A stretch of 34,238 nt of DNA, taken from positions 1 to 34,238 of the forward strand of contig JANWIJ010000094.1 in assembly GCA_025449935.1 (NCBI GenBank). Reading direction: 5' to 3'. Shown piece by piece: positions 8,022 to 16,054 of this stretch. The DNA comes from Chitinophagaceae bacterium (GTDB taxonomy: Bacteria; Bacteroidota; Bacteroidia; Chitinophagales; Chitinophagaceae). The notes under the pieces were generated by a model, which did not search any database, was not told the origin of the DNA, and saw only the letters and a program-made list of their open reading frames with translations. The position numbers and the translations under genes were made by a program. Positions within the stretch are counted from its first letter, which is position 1, and each line of letters opens with the position of its first letter.

Positions 8022-10253
8022 ATGGACAAATTGATCTATCTGGTGCCCGTTATGGGACTGATTGGTTTACTCTACACCCTTATCAAATTCAACTGGGTTT
8101 CAAAACAGGATGCCGGTAATGAGCGGATGAAAGAGATCAGTACCTATATCGCCGAGGGTGCAATGGCTTTTCTCAGGGCAGAATGGAAAATTCTCGGGTA
8201 TTTTGTTGTGATCGTAGGGCTTTTGCTCGCTTTTATGTCGACCACCAACCCACATTCTCACTGGCTGATCGCCGGTGCATTTGTGGTAGGGGCGGTCTTT
8301 AGTGCAACGGCCGGTTATATCGGAATGAAAGTGGCAACCAAAGCCAATGTTCGTACTGCCCAAGCTGCGCGGACCAGCTTAAGCAAGGCATTGAATGTTT
8401 CCTTTACCGGTGGAGCTGTAATGGGACTGGGTGTTTCCGGTCTTGCCGTACTGGGTTTAGGCGGATTATATATTGTATTAAAACAGTTTTTTGCGCCGCA
8501 TGCTGCTGTTAATTCGGATGAGATGTTTAAAACCATTGAAGTTCTGACAGGTTTTTCACTGGGAGCAGAATCCATTGCATTGTTTGCCCGGGTGGGTGGC
8601 GGTATTTATACAAAGGCTGCCGACGTTGGTGCGGACCTGGTCGGAAAAGTTGAAGCCGGTATTCCGGAAGATGATCCCAGGAACCCCGCGACGATCGCTG
8701 ATAACGTTGGCGACAATGTTGGTGATGTGGCCGGTATGGGTGCTGATCTTTTTGGCTCTTACGTAGCAACGGTTCTCGCAACTATTGTATTGGGACAACA
8801 GACTACCGTGATCAGTGGTGATGATATGCTGGCCGGGTTCTCCCCTATTGTATTGCCCATGCTGATTGCCGGAGTTGGAATATTGTTCTCTATCATAGGC
8901 ACCTGGTTTGTTAGGGTCAGCGATGCTGCGGGCATCAATACGGATAATGTTCAGAAAGCACTGAACATGGGTAACTGGGGTTCTATCATTCTTACTGCCG
9001 GTGCGGCTGCCGGGTTGGTTTATTTTATTCTTCCGGAAGCGATGGAGCTGAGAGGAGTATTGTTCACCAAATGGGGAGTAATGGGAGCTATCGGAGTGGG
9101 ATTACTTGTAGGTGCATTAATGAGTATCATTACAGAATACTATACGGCCATGGGAAAGGGCCCTGTAAAATCTATTATACGTCAATCATCAACCGGGCAT
9201 GCCACGAATGTTATTGGTGGTCTTGCGGTGGGTATGGAATCAACCTTCCTCCCAATATTGGTGCTGGCCGGTGGTATCTGGGGTTCATACCAGTTTGCAG
9301 GCCTGTATGGCGTAGCTATCGCGGCTGCAGGAATGATGGCTACTACCGCTATGCAACTGGCCATTGATGCTTTTGGACCGATTGCCGATAACGCAGGTGG
9401 TATTGCTGAAATGAGTGAATTACCCAAAGAAGTTCGGGAAAAAACGGATGTTCTGGATGCTGTTGGTAACACGACGGCTGCCACCGGAAAGGGCTTTGCC
9501 ATTGCTTCTGCTGCCTTGACAGCATTGGCGTTGTTTGCAGCATTTGTTGGGGTGGCCATGCCGGAGAACCAGCATATCGATATTTATAAAGCAGATGTAC
9601 TGGCTTCCTTATTTGTTGGAGGTATGATTCCTTTTATATTTTCGTCCCTGGCAATCCGGGCCGTTGGAGAGGCAGCCATGGCAATGGTGGAAGAGGTTCG
9701 CCGGCAGTTCCGTACTATTCCGGGCATCATGGAAGGAACAGGAAAACCGGAATACGATAAATGTGTGGCCATCTCTACCCAGGCATCCATCAAAAAAATG
9801 TTATTACCCGGTGCCATTACGATCATCTCCCCGCTGATCATCGGTTTTGTATTAGGGCCGGAAGCATTGGGCGGTTTCCTGGCTGGCGCAACGGTTAGTG
9901 GTGTATTGATGGGCATGTTCCAGAATAATGCCGGTGGTGCATGGGATAATGCCAAAAAATCTTTTGAAAAGGGTGTGGAAATAAATGGGGAAATGTTTTA
10001 CAAGAAATCGGAGCCACACAAAGCTTCCGTAACAGGTGATACTGTCGGTGATCCTTTTAAAGACACTTCTGGTCCGTCAATGAACATTTTAATCAAGCTG
10101 ATGTCTATTGTATCCCTGGTTATTGCCCCCAGCCTGGCGCAGATAGCTGCCAGGAAAACGGCGGCTCCTGTAAATGTAAATGGAAAGAAAATAGAAATAA
10201 GTTCCGGGACATCATCGGTAAAAAACGCATCAAATACTGTTCAATACAGGTAG
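8022..10253 (+). CDS. hppA: K+-dependent membrane-bound ion-translocating pyrophosphatase
   Basis: A 743-residue integral membrane enzyme (about 16 helices) coupling PPi hydrolysis to H+ and/or Na+ export. The substrate site is intact: [16 protein letters not shown] (about 196-211; Asp201 and Asp205) and [19 protein letters not shown] (Asp227, 231, 235). The K+-dependence signature is present: [10 protein letters not shown] with Ala486 and Gly489, where K+-independent enzymes have Lys and Thr. The usual transport Glu in helix 6 is absent (DLFGSYVAT, Gly245 and Ala249). A Glu is instead present in helix 5 (LGAESIALF, Glu183). Ion specificity therefore cannot be read off simply. It has its own promoter and a strong terminator, so it is a single-gene unit. 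Confidence 0.95.
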   Translation: MDKLIYLVPVMGLIGLLYTLIKFNWVSKQDAGNERMKEISTYIAEGAMAFLRAEWKILGYFVVIVGLLLAFMSTTNPHSHWLIAGAFVVGAVFSATAGYIGMKVATKANVRTAQAARTSLSKALNVSFTGGAVMGLGVSGLAVLGLGGLYIVLKQFFAPHAAVNSDEMFKTIEVLTGFSLGAESIALFARVGGGIYTKAADVGADLVGKVEAGIPEDDPRNPATIADNVGDNVGDVAGMGADLFGSYVATVLATIVLGQQTTVISGDDMLAGFSPIVLPMLIAGVGILFSIIGTWFVRVSDAAGINTDNVQKALNMGNWGSIILTAGAAAGLVYFILPEAMELRGVLFTKWGVMGAIGVGLLVGALMSIITEYYTAMGKGPVKSIIRQSSTGHATNVIGGLAVGMESTFLPILVLAGGIWGSYQFAGLYGVAIAAAGMMATTAMQLAIDAFGPIADNAGGIAEMSELPKEVREKTDVLDAVGNTTAATGKGFAIASAALTALALFAAFVGVAMPENQHIDIYKADVLASLFVGGMIPFIFSSLAIRAVGEAAMAMVEEVRRQFRTIPGIMEGTGKPEYDKCVAISTQASIKKMLLPGAITIISPLIIGFVLGPEALGGFLAGATVSGVLMGMFQNNAGGAWDNAKKSFEKGVEINGEMFYKKSEPHKASVTGDTVGDPFKDTSGPSMNILIKLMSIVSLVIAPSLAQIAARKTAAPVNVNGKKIEISSGTSSVKNASNTVQYR

Positions 10254-10286
10254 TATTTTAGAAAAGCTTAATCAGAACCATTAAAT

Positions 10287-10320
10287 AAGTCCTGCTGTTT
10301 CCACAGCGGGGCTTGTTTTT
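10287..10320 (+). terminator. Intrinsic terminator of hppA
   Basis: An 11-bp stem with two G-T wobbles, AAGTCCTGCTG (10287-10297) with CAGCGGGGCTT (10304-10314), has a 6-nt loop and is followed by GTTTTTT. The T-run reaches into the stop codon of the convergent aminotransferase gene, so the stem may serve both directions. Confidence 0.85.
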
Positions 10321-11429
10321 TAGCGCCTGAATGCTTTAATCGTATCAATGATATACCAGACATCTTCCATGCTCAGGTTTGGGTGCAGCGGGATACTGAG
10401 GGCATCCGCATTTAATTGCTCGCAATTAGGCAGCGACACGTTGGACTGGTAAAGTTTATTGAGGTGCAACGGGTGATAACGCAATGTTGTATAAATCCCC
10501 TTATCAAAAAGATACCTTGCCAGCCTGTCCCTGTCCGGCACCCGCAACACATAGGTAAAATAAGAATGGGTTTCATGGCTGGCGGCATCCGGTGGACATA
10601 TTATCCAACTGACAGCCGCTAACTCCTCCGTGTAGATCTGCCATATCTTTTTCCGGTATGCCTGTAAGTCATTTAATTTATCCAATTGCGCTATTCCTAT
10701 GCTGGCTGAAATATTCGTGGGAAGCATTTTAATAAAAGGTTCCTGTATATCATATTCCCACCAGCGGTTTTCCGCATTCGCAGCAGCAGCATCAAACCCT
10801 GAAAAACCAATACCACAATAACGGAGCATTTTTGCCCGGTTTATCAGCTCTTTATTTTTTGCTGTTATACCTCCCCCTTCGCCCGTTGTCAGGTTTTTAA
10901 CCGCATCAAAACTGTATATACCAATATCTGAAATGGCACCGCAGGGCTTTCCGTAATACCTGGAGTTCACCGCATGAGCTGCATCTTCGATTACCGGGAA
11001 ACCAAGTTCCATAACAGGGTTCATATCTACGGGTTTGCCTGCATAATGAACCACCATAACCGCACCGGTCTTTTTGGTGATCTTTGGGCTGACCAGGTCT
11101 GCAGTTACATTGCAGGTATCCAGTTCAACATCACAGAACACCGGATGATGTCCCGCCATTATTACCGCCTGTGCACATGACACCCAGGTAAAAGAGGGTA
11201 AAATTATTTCAGACCCTTTTGGAAGGCGCAATAATACGCAAGCCATATACAGGGCATTGGAGCCACTGTCTACCATGGCGAAATTTTCGATGGAAAAATG
11301 TTCAGCGAATTTTTTTTCAAACTCGGTAACTTTTTTTCCGAAGCCCATCCACTGGCTTTCCATGCAGGCAGTTACGCCGGCAATTTCTTCCGGGCCGACT
11401 TTGGATCCAAAAACGGATATCATTTTCAT
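10320..11429 (-). CDS. DegT/DnrJ/EryC1/StrS-family PLP-dependent sugar aminotransferase
   Basis: A 369-residue aminotransferase of the type that makes amino sugars for surface glycans. The PLP-binding Lys is K178 in SFDAVKNLTTGEGGG. IEDAAHA (147-153) carries the Asp that contacts the pyridine ring. DSGSNALYMA (54-63) is the phosphate-binding turn. The C-terminal region YTTLRYHPLH is typical. It is the last gene of a minus-strand operon, 26 bp after the flippase gene. A second ATG two codons inside (MKM) is an alternative start. The exact sugar (4-keto or 3-keto hexose) cannot be told. Confidence 0.92.
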   Translation of the reverse strand: MKMISVFGSKVGPEEIAGVTACMESQWMGFGKKVTEFEKKFAEHFSIENFAMVDSGSNALYMACVLLRLPKGSEIILPSFTWVSCAQAVIMAGHHPVFCDVELDTCNVTADLVSPKITKKTGAVMVVHYAGKPVDMNPVMELGFPVIEDAAHAVNSRYYGKPCGAISDIGIYSFDAVKNLTTGEGGGITAKNKELINRAKMLRYCGIGFSGFDAAAANAENRWWEYDIQEPFIKMLPTNISASIGIAQLDKLNDLQAYRKKIWQIYTEELAAVSWIICPPDAASHETHSYFTYVLRVPDRDRLARYLFDKGIYTTLRYHPLHLNKLYQSNVSLPNCEQLNADALSIPLHPNLSMEDVWYIIDTIKAFRR

Positions 11430-11455
11430 TGGTAAAACAGGAGGGTGAACAAATA

Positions 11456-12886
11456 CTATACCCGGGTTGCAAAATTATTATTATACAATATAACCAATTG
11501 CTTTAAGGCAAATGTTTTAGTGAGCGCCTGTGCCAGGAGGTAAAATAAAAAATAGGAAATCGTTATTAATCCTATGCGAAACATCCTGCTGCCATCCCCT
11601 GCAAATTCCATGATCCCCGCAGTCAATAATGCAGCAATGGCAGCCTGGAAGAGGTAAAGAAAAATAAGGCTTAACTGCTCCCGGGTTTTTATGGGAATTT
11701 CCTTCGAAACAAAAAAAGAATTTAATACCATTGACAGCAGCCGGGCGGCCACGAAAAGCCATAAAAAAGTGGCAATACCGGCGGCAAGACCAAAAATGAA
11801 TACTGGTAGTTGAATCATTATTCTTAACAACTCCAGCCTGAGATAAATTTTGGAATTTCCTGTGGCTGAAATAAGAGAAACCATCAACGCGCTCATGGGC
11901 CAGGCAACGCCCGCTATACACATAATCTGGAAATAACCCGCCGCCATATCCCATCTTTCAGTAAAGAGTACCCGGAACAGATCCGGGGTTACCAGGTAAA
12001 GAAACCCCGAAAGCCCAGCGGATAAAAAAGAAACCACATGAAGATATTTCCGGAAAAAGGCTGATAAGGTTCGCCGGTCATCCTGCAGTCTTGCTGCCGC
12101 GGGGAAAAAAACGGCTGTAATACTTCCGGCGGAGAATGATTTAACGGTGCTGTCAATTGATTGAGCCCGGGTATAAAAGCCAAGCGTAGCCGCCGGAAAT
12201 AGCTTCGCGATTATGAAAATATCAAGACGGGAAACCGTACTTCCCAGGATCGTGGCGGAAAACATCCGGCTACCATATTTCCACAAGGGTTGAAGAGCGG
12301 TCCTGCTCCACACGAGTATGGGCCGCCATCCTGCAAAAATAAAATTCAATATAAGCGCAAGCACCGCCGCAATAAGGTATTGCACTACCAAACTCCATAC
12401 GCCAAAACCTTTAAGCGCCAGCACAATCCCCGCAATGCCTGATGCCCAGGCACTGATAAGACCGGTAATGGCGATATGTTTAAATTTCATTTGCTTCACC
12501 AGGATTGAACCTGGTACAAGCGACAGCGAATTGATAAAAAAAAGAAGCGACAGTACCTTTAATACAGGATCCAGCCTGGGCAAGTCATAAAACCCAGCGA
12601 GAGGTTTGGCAGTAAAAAAACATATAACCGTAAAAAGAATCCCCAGTAACAGGTTCAGAAAAAAAACAGAAGAATATTCTGCTTGTCCTGTTTCCTTTTT
12701 TTGCACCAGGGCACGGCTAAATCCTATATCAATAAAAAGGGAAGAGAAAAAAATCAACACCATGGCAATACCTGCTACCCCAAAATCCTCGGGAGTCAGC
12801 AGTCTTGTCAGCACAAATGATAACAATAAGGACACCAGTTGTGCACCGAATCTTCCCGTCATATCCCATAATAAATGTTTAACCAT
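11456..12886 (-). CDS. Wzx-like lipopolysaccharide/oligosaccharide flippase (MOP superfamily)
   Basis: A 476-residue polytopic membrane protein with about 12-14 hydrophobic segments. Its N-terminal region (GAQLVSLLLSFVLTRLLTPEDFG, then GFSRALVQKK) is characteristic of the WzxC/RfbX branch of polysaccharide transporters, which flip lipid-linked sugar units across the inner membrane. It sits 41 bp after the GT2 gene and 26 bp before the aminotransferase gene, all on the same strand, which fits a glycan export operon. No Wzy-like polymerase or initiating phosphoglycosyltransferase is seen in this operon. Confidence 0.9.
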   Translation of the reverse strand: MVKHLLWDMTGRFGAQLVSLLLSFVLTRLLTPEDFGVAGIAMVLIFFSSLFIDIGFSRALVQKKETGQAEYSSVFFLNLLLGILFTVICFFTAKPLAGFYDLPRLDPVLKVLSLLFFINSLSLVPGSILVKQMKFKHIAITGLISAWASGIAGIVLALKGFGVWSLVVQYLIAAVLALILNFIFAGWRPILVWSRTALQPLWKYGSRMFSATILGSTVSRLDIFIIAKLFPAATLGFYTRAQSIDSTVKSFSAGSITAVFFPAAARLQDDRRTLSAFFRKYLHVVSFLSAGLSGFLYLVTPDLFRVLFTERWDMAAGYFQIMCIAGVAWPMSALMVSLISATGNSKIYLRLELLRIMIQLPVFIFGLAAGIATFLWLFVAARLLSMVLNSFFVSKEIPIKTREQLSLIFLYLFQAAIAALLTAGIMEFAGDGSRMFRIGLITISYFLFYLLAQALTKTFALKQLVILYNNNFATRV

Positions 12887-12927
12887 GCCAATTTGTTATC
12901 CTGTCAACCGTAACAGGTAAAATATTT

Positions 12928-13935
12928 TCAATTTCCTTTGATCAGTTTCCGGGCAATTTTCCGGGTGTAATTCCTGAAGTTATACATATAATATTTTATC
13001 CCGGGCGCAGCATCAAGCTCCAGGAGCAATTTTTCGTCACCCGGAAATTCACCTGAGTGCAGTTCCTTCCGAAACCAGCCGGCATCTTCCCATAAATTAC
13101 TTTTAAAGAACCAGATCAGATCCCTGCCCGCTATGTTCCGTTTCAGAAGAAATGCTTCTCTTTCCTGGCCCCAGAGGTTACTGGCCATGATGGTATACAG
13201 ACGCCATAGTTTGACCTGGTTAACAGGAGCTCTTTGTGAGGACCACATCCCTCCCGCATGAATACGGTAAACAGACATCAGGTCGGGGAGGAAACCTATT
13301 TTTCCTTTTCGGTTATTATGAATGTGCAGGGAATAATCCAGGAAGGGAATATCATAAAACCAGGCAGGCATATCATCGATGTTGCTGCGTAGAAATATGC
13401 AGGAAGATGTAATGAATGGGTTGCTTTTTAATGTCAGTAAATAACCCCGCTCAAATTTTGTAGTTACCCGGGACAAGAAATCTTCCTCCTTTATAAATGG
13501 TTTGCCCCTTTCAAAACATTTGAAACCATTATGAAAACTCATACTGCAATCGGGATTGGCTTCCAGGAAATCAACCTGTTTTTGCAATTTGAAGTTATCG
13601 CACCAAAAATCATCTCCATCCACCAGGGCAATGTATTTACCCCGGGCTGCTCGAAGGTTCCCGATAAAATTAAATCGTCCCGTCTTCGCACCGTCAATAT
13701 AAATTTTATCCCGCTCAGATCTCAGGAAAAGCTGAATGATGCCGGGATGTTTTGCCGCATACGCTATGCATATTTCCCGGGTCCCGTCCGTTGAATCATC
13801 CTCACCGAGGATGATCTCATAAGGGAAACGGGTTTCCTGTTTTAATACTGAATCAAGGCATTCACGAATAAAAGACGCATGCTGGTATGTCTGTATGCAT
13901 ACGGAAATAAAGGGTTGCCGGTCAGCAGGAATCAT
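12928..13935 (-). CDS. Family 2 glycosyltransferase
   Basis: A 335-residue GT-A-fold transferase. Residues 9-31 (PFISVCIQTYQHASF...) form the first strand and nucleotide-binding turn. EDDSTDG is at 45-51, and VDGDDFW (105-111) contains the metal-binding DxD-type Asp residues. The C-terminal third is basic and helical without a membrane segment, so the enzyme is probably cytoplasmic and membrane-associated. Its ATG overlaps the TGA of the acyltransferase gene by 4 nt, so the two are translationally coupled. Donor and acceptor sugars are unknown. Confidence 0.92.
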   Translation of the reverse strand: MIPADRQPFISVCIQTYQHASFIRECLDSVLKQETRFPYEIILGEDDSTDGTREICIAYAAKHPGIIQLFLRSERDKIYIDGAKTGRFNFIGNLRAARGKYIALVDGDDFWCDNFKLQKQVDFLEANPDCSMSFHNGFKCFERGKPFIKEEDFLSRVTTKFERGYLLTLKSNPFITSSCIFLRSNIDDMPAWFYDIPFLDYSLHIHNNRKGKIGFLPDLMSVYRIHAGGMWSSQRAPVNQVKLWRLYTIMASNLWGQEREAFLLKRNIAGRDLIWFFKSNLWEDAGWFRKELHSGEFPGDEKLLLELDAAPGIKYYMYNFRNYTRKIARKLIKGN

Positions 13936-14612
13936 TTGTCAGGAATAGTTTTGATGATTTTACAGGGATTGCCCCAGGCTACCACATCACCCGGGATATC
14001 TTTTGTTACCACGCTCCCGCCACCAATAATTGTATTCGGGCCAATAGCGACGTGATCAAACACAACAGCCCCCATCCCCAACTGTACACCGGCGCTAATA
14101 TGACAATGGCCGGCAATATGAGAAGCGGGTCCCATATTTACAAAATCTTCAATGACGGCATGATGGCCGATGGTGCATCCACGGTTGACATAAATCCCAA
14201 ACCCCAGCCGGGCAAAAGAAGCAATGACAGAGCCCGGCTCAATAAAACAACCGTTGCCCAATATAACCGTAGAAGCAATTACCGAAGCGGGATGACTCAG
14301 CGTAACATAATGTTTTCTTTCAACCCCATTATTTTGCTGAAAAAAATCAACAACCTTTTTTTTGGCGTGCGGGTTAACCAGGGCAGGCAAACAGCGATGT
14401 GTCACCTCATCAAATGCCCATTCTTTCCAAAATATTTTTTTATACCGTATGCCGGGAGGGCAGAATGGAATTGATTCCGGCAAATCCATATTCCGGACAA
14501 TCGCCACTTCATCAGGATAGTTTTTTACTGCTAACGTATCCAGTATTCTTGATATAGTAGCTTCACTATACCCCAGCAAGTGAATGTGCCCTGTAAAATC
14601 CTGATTTTCCAA
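13932..14612 (-). CDS. NeuD/PglD-like left-handed beta-helix acyltransferase
   Basis: A 226-residue protein. The N-terminal part (HIHLLGYSEATISRILDTLA) looks like a degenerate Rossmann-type sugar-binding domain. From about residue 105 onward hexapeptide repeats form a left-handed beta-helix (ASTVILGNGCFIEPGSVI..., VNRGCTIGHHAVIED...). The C-terminus (GGGSVVTKDIPGDVVAWGNPCKII) is the usual acetyl-CoA-binding end. It probably N- or O-acylates an amino sugar, a natural partner for the downstream DegT aminotransferase. The start at 14612 overlaps the end of the BKACE gene by 47 nt; it is kept because the next Met would delete the N-terminal domain. Confidence 0.85.
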   Translation of the reverse strand: MENQDFTGHIHLLGYSEATISRILDTLAVKNYPDEVAIVRNMDLPESIPFCPPGIRYKKIFWKEWAFDEVTHRCLPALVNPHAKKKVVDFFQQNNGVERKHYVTLSHPASVIASTVILGNGCFIEPGSVIASFARLGFGIYVNRGCTIGHHAVIEDFVNMGPASHIAGHCHISAGVQLGMGAVVFDHVAIGPNTIIGGGSVVTKDIPGDVVAWGNPCKIIKTIPDK

Positions 14613-15408
14613 ATTCGGATGGTTTTAATAACTCCCGGTCATGTATTTCCATGAGCTGGTGAACTCTTTTCAGCAACATCATGTTACTGGCTTTTTTTTC
14701 CTTCTTGTTGTCCATCCAGATATTGTCCTCTATTCCCACCCGTACCCCATAGCCACTGCTAATCGCGATCGCATTAGCCGAAAGCTGGCTTTTGCCCAAC
14801 CCGCCGAAGGAAATAAAATGCTCATCGCCGGGAAGTTCGTTAACAGCAGCACCCATTTGTAACAGGGATGGCTGGAAGCCGGCAATATTTCCAAAAATAA
14901 AATTCCAGTAAAAGGGCGGGCCAATCATTTTTTTATGAATCAGGTATTTGCCATAATTGATCATACCCAGGTCAAAACATTCCAGTTCAGGTTTTACCCC
15001 GTAGTCACTCATTTTTTCTGCCAGCTTACAAATAATATCCGGTGAATTCACCGATGCCTGTTCGATAAAATTCAGTGAACCCAGTGTCAGTGAACACATA
15101 TCCGGGCCAAGTTCAACGACCGCTGAACGCTTTTCAAATTCCTGGAAATTTCTACCCGAAGTACTGGCACAAATGATCAGGCCGGGGCAAAATTTCCTGA
15201 TTCCCTCGAAAATATCCCGGTAAATATTTTTGGAACAGGATGGCTGACCATCCGGTTCACGCGCATGGAGGTGGACGATCGTTATCCCCAATGTCCACGC
15301 TTCCTGCGTCTGCTCAATAATTTCAGCCGGCGAAACGGGTACAAACGGGGTCTCGAACCTCGTAGGGATCATCCCGGTGGGACAAAAATTAATAATAAGA
15401 GGCTTCAT
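14566..15408 (-). CDS. BKACE-family (DUF849) beta-keto acid cleavage enzyme
   Basis: A 280-residue TIM-barrel enzyme of the family typified by 3-keto-5-aminohexanoate cleavage enzyme (Kce). Members condense acetyl-CoA with beta-keto acids and release acetoacetyl-CoA. The metal-binding HLHAREPDG (His46, His48) and the N-terminal NFCPTGMIPTR turn are present, as is a later ECFDLG. I chose the ATG at 15408: the longer ORF begins upstream of a perfect -7 element at 15460-15453, and its extra residues do not look like protein. It heads a five-gene glycan operon and overlaps the acyltransferase gene by 47 nt. Family membership is firm; the substrate is unknown, and lysine fermentation is unlikely in this context. 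Confidence 0.85.
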   Translation of the reverse strand: MKPLIINFCPTGMIPTRFETPFVPVSPAEIIEQTQEAWTLGITIVHLHAREPDGQPSCSKNIYRDIFEGIRKFCPGLIICASTSGRNFQEFEKRSAVVELGPDMCSLTLGSLNFIEQASVNSPDIICKLAEKMSDYGVKPELECFDLGMINYGKYLIHKKMIGPPFYWNFIFGNIAGFQPSLLQMGAAVNELPGDEHFISFGGLGKSQLSANAIAISSGYGVRVGIEDNIWMDNKKEKKASNMMLLKRVHQLMEIHDRELLKPSEFGKSGFYRAHSLAGV

Positions 15409-15452
15409 TAGTAATTGGTTTTCGGTAGTATAAGGAAGAAAATCCCGGTTTT

Positions 15453-15460
15453 CAAAGTTA
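15453..15460 (-). promoter_or_regulatory. -7 element of the glycan operon
   Basis: On the minus strand TAACTTTG is an exact TAnnTTTG match, 44 nt upstream of the chosen ATG at 15408. No good -33 element was found. Its position decides between the 15408 and 15537 starts. Confidence 0.5.
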
Positions 15461-15614
15461 AACAAGCCGGGGATATTTAAGAAAACATGAAAAGCACAGT
15501 AAGCTCCTGTGCAGGAATGAGTCTGCCTGCCTCGCAAGAAGTGTAACCTTTCTTTTACCCCTGCGTCTCAGAAGTTATACAGTGTTAAAAAAAATAAAAT
15601 ATAGCTTCGGGCTG

Positions 15615-15660
15615 TTTGTCTTACGAAATTAGTCGTATATTCGGTTTATAAACACGAATA
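15615..15660 (+). promoter_or_regulatory. blaI promoter with embedded operator
   Basis: TTTG (15615-15618), a 17-nt spacer, then TATATTCG (15636-15643; 7 of 8 to TAnnTTTG). The dyad TACGA-N6-TCGTA (15622-15637) fills the space between the two elements and touches the -7. A second dyad, TATTCG-N11-CGAATA (15638-15660), follows and ends 2 nt before the start codon. BlaI/MecI-type repressors bind such short dyads and repress their own genes, so autorepression is the simplest reading. Confidence 0.7.
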
Positions 15661-15662
15661 CC

Positions 15663-16049
15663 ATGTCAGCGCCAAAAATGATAAAACCTACTGAAAGCGA
15701 ACTGGAGATCCTGCAAATCCTGTGGGGTAAGGGGTTGGCCACGGTGCGTGAAGTTCATGAAGTACTGGTGCGTACGAAGGATATCGGTTATACCACTACC
15801 CTGAAACTGATGCAGATAATGAATGAGAAAGGGATCGTAAAAAGGGATGATTCAATGCGTACCCACGTGTACCAGGCAGCCGTGAACAAGGAAAGAACTC
15901 AAAAGCATTTATTGGGCAAAATGATTGATAGTTTGTTTGGCGGCTCCCCTACCCAACTGGTGATTCAGGCGCTGGGTGATGACAGCCACAAGGCAAGCCG
16001 TGAGGAACTGGAGAAAATACAGGCATTACTGGACAGTCTTAAAAAATAA
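15663..16049 (+). CDS. BlaI/MecI/CopY-family transcriptional repressor
   Basis: A 128-residue winged-helix repressor. Residues about 6-75 form the DNA-binding domain with the family signature PTESELEILQILWGKG and TTTLKLMQIMNEKGIV. The C-terminal 50 residues form the helical dimerisation part that is cut by the partner protease in known systems. The M56 gene follows after 5 nt, and the operator dyads just upstream support autoregulation. In Bacteroidota most such pairs are not linked to beta-lactamases, and none lies next to this one. Confidence 0.93.
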   Translation: MSAPKMIKPTESELEILQILWGKGLATVREVHEVLVRTKDIGYTTTLKLMQIMNEKGIVKRDDSMRTHVYQAAVNKERTQKHLLGKMIDSLFGGSPTQLVIQALGDDSHKASREELEKIQALLDSLKK

Positions 16050-16054
16050 ACATC

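Noticed and set aside
15409-15537. Extended N-terminus for the BKACE protein (start at 15537)
   Set aside because: The extension lies upstream of an exact -7 element, reads like non-coding DNA, and the family begins at the MKPLIINF region (15408).
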